Assembly: GCA_031296115.1 (NCBI GenBank)
Contig: JARLGI010000027.1
Location: 62,001-126,000 of the forward strand
Length of the DNA: 64,000 nucleotides
Source: Acidobacteriota bacterium
Lineage (GTDB): Bacteria > Acidobacteriota > Terriglobia > Terriglobales > Acidobacteriaceae
Direction of reading: 5' to 3'
The translations under genes were made by a program, and so were the position numbers. Under the pieces are notes generated by a model. It searched no databases and was not told the DNA's origin. It was given only the letters and a program-made list of their open reading frames with translations. Below are positions 58,772 through 64,000 of the stretch, one piece after another. How positions within the stretch are numbered: the stretch's first letter is position 1; every line of letters starts with the position of its first letter.

Positions 58772-60181
58772 GTGGAAAATGTAACTGCATTCATTCTGGC
58801 AGGCGGTCGCAGCTCACGCATGGGCTCGGATAAAGCTGTGCTCTCGTTTGGCGGCCCGACGCTGCTGGCGCGGGCGCAACAAGTCGCACAGACGGTTGCC
58901 GCCAAAACCTACATCGTTGGCCCACGCGAAAAATACGCGGCATACGGCGAAGTAGTGCAGGACATTTATACTGGTTGCGGTCCGCTCGCCGGGATCCATG
59001 CGGCTCTCAAAGCAACCACAACCGACTTGAACCTTTTCCTCTCAGTAGACATGCCGCTGATGACCTCGGACTTCTTGTCCTGGATTGTGGGGCAGGCTGG
59101 CGACAAGGATTCGCTGATTGTTGTCCCTGATGCTCTGGGAGGGCCGCAGCCCCTGTGCGCCGTCTACCGCCGGCAAGTAGCCGCGGCTGCCGAGGCAGCC
59201 CTGAAGGCGGGTGACTATAAGATCGGCCACCTTTTCGACAAACTGCCTACACGGTTCCTGTCAGAAGCCGAAATCCGCGACGCTGGGTTCTCACCCGAGA
59301 TTTTCCGCAACGTGAATACCGCCGAGGAGTATCAGTCGCTTGTTCGCGCGCAAACGAGTCCCGAAGGTAAGGGAAAGGGCAACAACCATCAAAGTCAGCC
59401 CTATATTGAGTTTCAGCGCGTCCACAAGGCGTTCGGCAGCAAAGTCATCCTCGATGACGTCAGCTTCGATGTCCTGCCGGGGGAGACCGTCTGCATCTTG
59501 GGCCGCAGCGGGGTCGGTAAGTCAGTCTCGCTTCACCAGATTATGGGCTTCCTCAAGCCTGACTCTGGTCGAATCTGGGTTGCCTATGAGGACATCACGG
59601 ACTACGGCGAAGAGGACCTACAGCGGATCCGGAAAAAAGTGACCATGGTGTTTCAAAACGGGGCGCTCTTCGACTCGTTGACCGTGGGGGAGAATGTTGC
59701 GTTCCCCTTGCGCGAGCGCGGGGGGCTCGAAGAAGCGCAGATTTACCAGATTGTCGATGGGCTGCTGGACATGGTGGGGGTGCGTGAGTTCCGTGACCTC
59801 ATACCGTCGGACCTCTCCACGGGCATGAAGCGGTCGGTGGCGATCGCCCGCGCGCTGGCGGCTCAACCAGACGCCGTGCTTTACGACGAGCCTACAACGA
59901 TGGTCGATCCCCTGATGGCGCACCTATTGGGCGACTTAATCAAGAAGCTCAAGCAGCAACTGAAGCTCACCAGCATCGTCGTGACGCACGACATGGCGCT
60001 CGCTAAAAAGCTGGCCGACCGCTTGCTATTCCTGCATGAGGCGCGCGCCATCTTCTTTGGAACGTTCGCGGAGATGGCAAAGTCCAACGAACCGATTGTG
60101 CAGGAGTTCCTGCAACTCGACTCCATGGACTTCGAGCACTATTTCGGCGCGCAACGTCCTGCCCACGAGCCGAGGGTCTGA
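58772..60181 (+). CDS. MobA-MlaF fusion: molybdenum cofactor guanylyltransferase + ABC ATPase (469 aa)
   Basis: Residues 1-195 are a MobA-type nucleotidyltransferase: FILAGGRSSRMGSDKAVLSF, GCGPLAGIHAALKA and LFLSVDMPLMTSDFL. A linker (PEGKGKGNNHQSQ) without an internal ATG leads into an ABC ATPase from about residue 213 (YIEFQRVHKAFGSKVILDDV). Walker A GRSGVGKS is at 244-251, the signature LSTGMKRSVAIARAL near 348, and Walker B VLYDEPTTMVDP with Glu373. The ATPase resembles MlaF. No MoaD/MoeA gene or permease lies beside it. A stop or frameshift at the junction in related genomes would show whether this is a new gene fusion. Confidence 0.85.
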   Translation: MENVTAFILAGGRSSRMGSDKAVLSFGGPTLLARAQQVAQTVAAKTYIVGPREKYAAYGEVVQDIYTGCGPLAGIHAALKATTTDLNLFLSVDMPLMTSDFLSWIVGQAGDKDSLIVVPDALGGPQPLCAVYRRQVAAAAEAALKAGDYKIGHLFDKLPTRFLSEAEIRDAGFSPEIFRNVNTAEEYQSLVRAQTSPEGKGKGNNHQSQPYIEFQRVHKAFGSKVILDDVSFDVLPGETVCILGRSGVGKSVSLHQIMGFLKPDSGRIWVAYEDITDYGEEDLQRIRKKVTMVFQNGALFDSLTVGENVAFPLRERGGLEEAQIYQIVDGLLDMVGVREFRDLIPSDLSTGMKRSVAIARALAAQPDAVLYDEPTTMVDPLMAHLLGDLIKKLKQQLKLTSIVVTHDMALAKKLADRLLFLHEARAIFFGTFAEMAKSNEPIVQEFLQLDSMDFEHYFGAQRPAHEPRV

Positions 60182-60187
60182 AACAAG

Positions 60188-60832
60188 CTAGAATCGCTGC
60201 GCCACCAGCCCGTCAATTGTCAAAGTGCCGCCCAGTTCGTCCCGTCGCGTCCACTTTTCCAGGTACTTGGCGACGATGTCGGTCTCGATGTTAACGGGAT
60301 CGCCCGCGCGCAAGGAATCCAGGTTGGTCATCTTGATGGTGTGCGGAATAATAGCAATCGTCAGCCGCAAGCCCTCGAGCTTGGCGACCGTTAGACTAAT
60401 ACCTTCGATGGCTATCGAGCCCTTGAACACGACATACTTCTCGAGATCCTCGGGGACGTCGATGTGCATCCAGAAATCGTCGGCGTTGGGGATTGGCTCG
60501 AGGCCGATGAGGCGACCGGTGCCATCCACATGGCCCTGTACGATGTGCCCACCCATGCGGCCGTCGGCTTTTAGTGGAAGCTCGAGATTCACTCTGGCGC
60601 CATCGGTAATGCGCGACAGGGAAGTGCGCGCCCACGTTTCGGCCGCCAGGTCAGCACAGAAGGACTCCGGCTTGACGTCGAGAGCCGTGAGGCAAACCCC
60701 ACTGACGGCCACGCTGTTGCCTTCCCGGAGTTCTTTGGCCGTGTTTGGAGCGTTGATGGTGATGCGGTGGTTTCCGCCCCGCTCTACGATGCTGGCGATG
60801 GTTCCAACCTCTTCAACAAGTCCAGTAAACAT
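60188..60832 (-). CDS. ribE: Riboflavin synthase alpha chain RibE (214 aa)
   Basis: Dismutates two 6,7-dimethyl-8-ribityllumazine molecules to riboflavin. Two homologous lumazine-binding halves are visible: MFTGLVEEVGTIASIVERGG with GNSVAVSGVCLTA, and MGGHIVQGHVDGTGRLIGLE with FKGSIAIEGISLTVAKLEG. The C-terminal DIVAKYLEKW is typical. The length is normal. It starts at ATG 60832 with GAGGTCATCATC upstream and lies 42 bases after ribD. I see no FMN riboswitch upstream. Confidence 0.95.
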   Translation of the reverse strand: MFTGLVEEVGTIASIVERGGNHRITINAPNTAKELREGNSVAVSGVCLTALDVKPESFCADLAAETWARTSLSRITDGARVNLELPLKADGRMGGHIVQGHVDGTGRLIGLEPIPNADDFWMHIDVPEDLEKYVVFKGSIAIEGISLTVAKLEGLRLTIAIIPHTIKMTNLDSLRAGDPVNIETDIVAKYLEKWTRRDELGGTLTIDGLVAQRF

Positions 60833-60874
60833 GATGATGACCTCATTTCGAATTTCGCAAATCTATCCCGGCGG

Positions 60875-62089
60875 TTATACCAGGCGTATCTCGTCCGCAT
60901 AGGGGTCACTTAAGTAGCCTTCGACCGCAAAATCCTCCCCGAAGCGGTGAATCACCAGAGACTTTACGTAGGCCGCCTCGCTGATGCGGCGGTATCCGGC
61001 GCCGAGAGAAAAGGGAATCGACCCCGTTCCGGCGAGGATCTTGGGCGCATAGTAAAAGAAAATCTTGTCCACGATGCCGGCCGACAGCGCGGCCCAGTTG
61101 ACCATGGAGCCGCCTTCGATGATCAGGCTGGTAATCTCGCGCTCGCCTAGCTCGGCCATCACGCGTTCCAGGTCTGGACGGCCGTCGGGTGCGACTGTGC
61201 TACTAGGGAACACGATGGTGCCGTCTTGCGGAGGACGCTGCATCGGGACCTGCTCAACCAAAACACCTCGCGTCTCCAACTCGCGGCGCTTATTCTCCTC
61301 GGCAAAACAGCAGAAGACGATAAGGTCCTCGCGCGCCGTTCTCACCACGCGCGAATCCAATGGCAGGCGGAGGCGGGAATCGAGGATCACGCGCAGCAGC
61401 GGTCTCCGCCGGGGAAACCCGGTGCGGTCGGTGAGTAGCGGGTCGTCGGCGATAATCGTGCCTACGCCAACCATGATCGCGTCGTTGGCATGGCGCATTT
61501 GGTGCACATGCGCCCGCGCTTCTTCGCTGGTAATCCATCCGCCGCTTGCCGCCAGCGAACCGGGCTCCGGAGTTTCTCCCGGCGGTGGAGCGATTTTGCC
61601 GTCCAGCGTCATCGCCGCCTTGAGCGTCACAAATGGCGTCTTGTGTCGGACGTACTTGGCGACTGCCTCGTTGAGCTTCTTCGCTTCGTCGCGCAACAGA
61701 CCTTCTTCGATGTCGATTCCGGCGGCGGACAATCTCGCGACGCCCCGGCCCCCTACTAGCGGATTGGGATCGCGCATGGCCACGAATACGCGCTTCACGC
61801 CAGCGGCGATTAGTGCTTCCGCGCAGGGCCCGGTGCGACCGACGTGTACGCAGGGTTCCAGCGTTACATACAGCGTGGCGCCACGTGCCCGCTGACCGGC
61901 TTCGTCCAGCGCCAGTACCTCGGCGTGCTTGCGGCCCTCGTAGGTGTGCGTACCACGACCGACGATATCGCCATCTTTGCCTACCAGCACCGCGCCAACA
62001 CATGGATTCGGCGACGTCAGTGCAACGCCGCGTTCGGCCAATTCCAACGCTTGCTGCATAAACTGCTCGTCAGTCGCATGATTGCTCAT
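60875..62089 (-). CDS. ribD: Riboflavin biosynthesis deaminase/reductase RibD (404 aa)
   Basis: A bifunctional enzyme: the N-terminal cytidine-deaminase-like domain (about residues 5-145) has the zinc site HAEVLALDEAG and LEPCVHVGRTGPCAEALIAA, where PC..C supplies ligands. The C-terminal reductase has TLKAAMTLDGKIAPPPG and SLIIEGGSMVNWAALSAGIV. The ATG at 62089 begins 1 base after the ftsY stop (TGA-C-ATG), so the two are coupled; TTG 62098 is a less likely start. ribD and ribE are co-directional. Confidence 0.94.
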   Translation of the reverse strand: MSNHATDEQFMQQALELAERGVALTSPNPCVGAVLVGKDGDIVGRGTHTYEGRKHAEVLALDEAGQRARGATLYVTLEPCVHVGRTGPCAEALIAAGVKRVFVAMRDPNPLVGGRGVARLSAAGIDIEEGLLRDEAKKLNEAVAKYVRHKTPFVTLKAAMTLDGKIAPPPGETPEPGSLAASGGWITSEEARAHVHQMRHANDAIMVGVGTIIADDPLLTDRTGFPRRRPLLRVILDSRLRLPLDSRVVRTAREDLIVFCCFAEENKRRELETRGVLVEQVPMQRPPQDGTIVFPSSTVAPDGRPDLERVMAELGEREITSLIIEGGSMVNWAALSAGIVDKIFFYYAPKILAGTGSIPFSLGAGYRRISEAAYVKSLVIHRFGEDFAVEGYLSDPYADEIRLV

Positions 62090-62090
62090 G

Positions 62091-63041
62091 TCAGTCAAAC
62101 AGGGAATTCACGAAGTCCTGCGGGTTGAAGGGCAACAAGTCCCCGGCCTTCTCACCCACGCCGACGTAGCGAACGGGCAGGCCGAGCTCCTTGCAGATTG
62201 CCACCACCACGCCGCCTTTGGCGGTGCCGTCCAGCTTGGTCAGCACGATGCCGGTCACGCCCGCCGACTGCGTGAACAACCGCGCCTGCTGCAGGCCGTT
62301 CTGTCCGGTGGTGGCGTCCATGACCAGGAGCGTTTCGTGGGGTGCGGTCGCACTGAATCTCTGCGCCGCGCGCCGCATCTTGGCCAGTTCATCCATCAGG
62401 CTGGTTTTGGTGTGGAGGCGCCCGGCAGTGTCCACGATCACGTAATCCGTCTTGCGCGCCTTGGCGGCCTGCAGCGCGTCGAACAGCACCGCTGCTGGAT
62501 CGCCGCCGGGCTTGTTCTTGATGACCTCCGTCCCTGTGCGATCGCCCCAGACTTCCAGTTGCTCGATGGCGGCGGCGCGAAAGGTATCGGCAGCGGCCAG
62601 TAGTACGGTCTTACCCTGGCCCCGCAATACGTGCGCCAGTTTGCCGATGGTGGTGGTCTTGCCGGTGCCATTCACCCCAACCACGAGAATGACTTCTGCC
62701 TCGCCGTCGACTTTCTGCACCGGTCTCTTCTCGGCCGTATTGAGGATGGCGAGTAACTCATCCTTGAGTACGCGCTTCAACTCTTCGACATTGTCAATCT
62801 GCTTGCGGTCAACCTTCGCCCGCAGAGATTCGAGCACGGCGGATGTCGTCGCGGTCCCCAGGTCGGCGGCGAGCAGCGTGGCTTCCAGTTCATCGAGGGT
62901 ATCGCGGTCAATCTCTTTGCCAATCGCAACGATGTCCTCGATCCGCTCGCTCAGACTCTCACGCGTCCGCGTGACCGCCTCTTTCATGCGTTGCAGAAAG
63001 CTGGGTTTCTCTTCGGTACTACCAAATAAGGTCTGAACCAT
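62091..63041 (-). CDS. ftsY: Signal recognition particle receptor FtsY (316 aa)
   Basis: The membrane-bound SRP receptor GTPase. The NG domain shows VILVVGVNGTGKTTTIGKLA (G1), DTFRAAAIEQLEVWGDRTG, VIVDTAGRLHTKTSLMDELA (G3) and TGIVLTKLDGTAKGGVVVAI (G4), ending VGEKAGDLLPFNPQDFVNSL. It lacks the long acidic A domain of the E. coli protein, like many short FtsY. ATG 63041 has AAGGATTCCCT upstream. It is transcribed with ribD and ribE. Confidence 0.95.
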   Translation of the reverse strand: MVQTLFGSTEEKPSFLQRMKEAVTRTRESLSERIEDIVAIGKEIDRDTLDELEATLLAADLGTATTSAVLESLRAKVDRKQIDNVEELKRVLKDELLAILNTAEKRPVQKVDGEAEVILVVGVNGTGKTTTIGKLAHVLRGQGKTVLLAAADTFRAAAIEQLEVWGDRTGTEVIKNKPGGDPAAVLFDALQAAKARKTDYVIVDTAGRLHTKTSLMDELAKMRRAAQRFSATAPHETLLVMDATTGQNGLQQARLFTQSAGVTGIVLTKLDGTAKGGVVVAICKELGLPVRYVGVGEKAGDLLPFNPQDFVNSLFD

Positions 63042-63238
63042 AGGGAATCCTTCGCGAGAGCGCGATCGCTTGGAAGAGCGAATTCCTTCCTACAATGACT
63101 GCTCTGCCGCGATCTTTCATTATAGACAGAGCATCGCGCACGGGTTGTGATAGACGACCATCGCATGCGCGCCATTTGCACGCGAATCCCCCACGTCGCA
63201 GATCTCATCCAAAGCTTTTGGTTCTGTTAGGAGGATGG

Positions 63239-63490
63239 ATGCCAAAGTGTGAACATGTAAAGCAAGTGACAGAGGTCACGCCGGCTGGAGAAGTTTGCCA
63301 AGGATGCGTGGCCGCTGGGCTGCGGCCGGTTGAGTTGCGCCAGTGTCTGACCTGCGGACACATCGGCTGCTGCGATTCCTCGCCCGGACGCCACGCCAGG
63401 CAACACTTCCAGGAGACTGGCCACCCGGTGATGAAGGCGTTCAAGTCCAGTGACTGGAAGTGGTGCTATGTGCACGAGGAATACGCCTAG
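63239..63490 (+). CDS. UBP-type zinc finger protein (83 aa)
   Basis: A small protein consisting of one ZnF-UBP domain: CEHVKQV at the start, CQGCVAAGLRPVELRQCLTC, GHIGCCDSSPGRHARQHFQE and TGHPVMKAFKSSDWKWCYVH. Cysteines and histidines are placed as in the UBP fold, which in eukaryotes binds the ubiquitin C-terminus; bacterial versions are of unknown role. ATG 63239 with TTAGGAGG upstream is chosen over the longer frame. It stands alone. Confidence 0.88.
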   Translation: MPKCEHVKQVTEVTPAGEVCQGCVAAGLRPVELRQCLTCGHIGCCDSSPGRHARQHFQETGHPVMKAFKSSDWKWCYVHEEYA

Positions 63491-63608
63491 TTCTTCCCAG
63501 GTGGCCTTCGTGCCGGGCTTCAGCCAGTCGCTTCGTATCTTCATCCCGCCGCGAGCGACGGGTTTGTATACTCTGTAGCGAGCCTTGAAAAACTCTCGCT
63601 GCCAACGA

Positions 63609-64000
63609 ATGCCTGCCTGTGGATCGATGGCCCACGCTCAACGTCGACTCCCCACCATCGCGGGTTTGTGCCTGTTGCTCAGCGTGTTGTGGACGTCTGC
63701 GCCAGCGCAAGTCTCCTCGCCATGGGTTGACATCAAGCCCCTGCCGGTCGACACCGGCACTACCGGCCTGAAGTTAACGCTTCGCCGCCTGCACACGACG
63801 GCGCGGCTAATGCACACCGTTGCTCATCCTGATGACGAAGACGGCGGCATGCTCACCCTGGAATCGCGTGGGCACGGCGTCAGCGTGCTGCAGTTGACGC
63901 TAAATCGCGGCGAGGGCGGACAGAACAAGGTCGGCAGCAATCTCTTCGATGAACTTGGTATCGTTCGCACGCTGGAGTTGCTGGCTGCCGACCGTTACTA
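63609..64000 (+). CDS. PIG-L family deacetylase, exported (3' end beyond window)
   Basis: From ATG 63609 (or 63627) the frame stays open to the window end. The N-terminus has a signal peptide (LPTIAGLCLLLSVLWTSAPA, cleavage near AQA-like PAQ). The mature protein contains LHTTARLMHTVAHPDDEDGG with the AHPDDE motif of PIG-L deacetylases, then LQLTLNRGEGGQNKVGSN. Long secreted members in Acidobacteriota and Bacteroidota carry additional C-terminal domains. It is cut off at LLAADRYY. Confidence 0.85.
   Translation, partial: MPACGSMAHAQRRLPTIAGLCLLLSVLWTSAPAQVSSPWVDIKPLPVDTGTTGLKLTLRRLHTTARLMHTVAHPDDEDGGMLTLESRGHGVSVLQLTLNRGEGGQNKVGSNLFDELGIVRTLELLAADRY

Noticed and set aside
60833-60874. FMN riboswitch before ribE
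   Set aside because: Only 42 bases separate ribD and ribE, without the conserved RFN element; the operon is led by ftsY.
1-64000. CRISPR array, prophage, integrase or IS element
   Set aside because: No regularly spaced direct repeats, no transposase or integrase motif and no phage structural genes were seen.

Overview
The window reads as a chromosomal segment of a soil-type Acidobacteriota, most likely class Terriglobia (Koribacter/Acidobacteriaceae-like). This rests on family resemblance that I recognise rather than on a search. The pointers are the order rpsP-khpA-rimM-trmD-rplS, a DUF4136 protein, interspersed GGGCTGAAGCCC palindromes, MqnA (futalosine menaquinone route), LpxB (Gram-negative outer membrane) and fairly high GC. 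One tRNA gene, tRNA-Glu(TTC), is present. I see no rRNA, CRISPR array, transposase or phage module.

Layout. 0-9 kb: mixed metabolic genes (an arylsulfatase, ThiO, a cytidylate-kinase-like protein, a YbaK-type deacylase, a PIG-L deacetylase) separated by palindromic repeats. 9-11.6 kb: the conserved S16-KH-RimM-TrmD-L19 translation operon. 11.6-17.8 kb: DUF3052, DUF72 and CAP-domain proteins, RmuC, a PlsC-type acyltransferase and tRNA-Glu. 17.8-21.2 kb: a damaged stretch with a P460 cytochrome whose leader is out of frame, an SDR-VOC chimera and a frameshifted alcohol dehydrogenase. 21.5-25.4 kb: a sulfur-carrier operon (cysteine synthase, JAMM peptidase, MoaD/ThiS-like carrier, MoeZ) followed by an alpha/beta hydrolase.

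25.4-39.1 kb is the most distinctive region. It holds two RoxA-like di-heme cytochromes (one split by an in-frame amber codon), a CDP-diacylglycerol pyrophosphatase, a GMC oxidoreductase, a catalase-fold protein, an unknown 145-aa protein, an unknown membrane protein built from two copies of one domain, and a DyP-type peroxidase. The catalase-like gene and the downstream three-gene operon have matching TTGACA-N17-CATAGT promoters, which suggests one co-regulated peroxide/haem oxidation system acting at the envelope. 39-49 kb: a MidA-type methyltransferase, an M1-peptidase-like protein that has lost its HExxH motif, LpxB, a tetrahaem cytochrome/ferredoxin/NrfD complex, MlaE and MlaF, and small proteins. 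49-64 kb: topA, a heavily frameshifted dprA, an aspartyl-protease remnant, mqnA, a ComEA-like HhH protein, an MsbA-like exporter, a MobA-MlaF fusion, ribE, ribD, ftsY, a UBP zinc finger and the start of a PIG-L gene.

About ten loci carry frameshifts, nonsense codons or lost starts, while most housekeeping genes are intact. The damage is clustered (18.4-21.2, 26.5-29.2, 52-54.4 and 55.6-58.7 kb). This fits either real decay of dispensable genes or local assembly error, and read-level data would decide. All functional calls come from reading the sequence and remembered family features; no database was searched.
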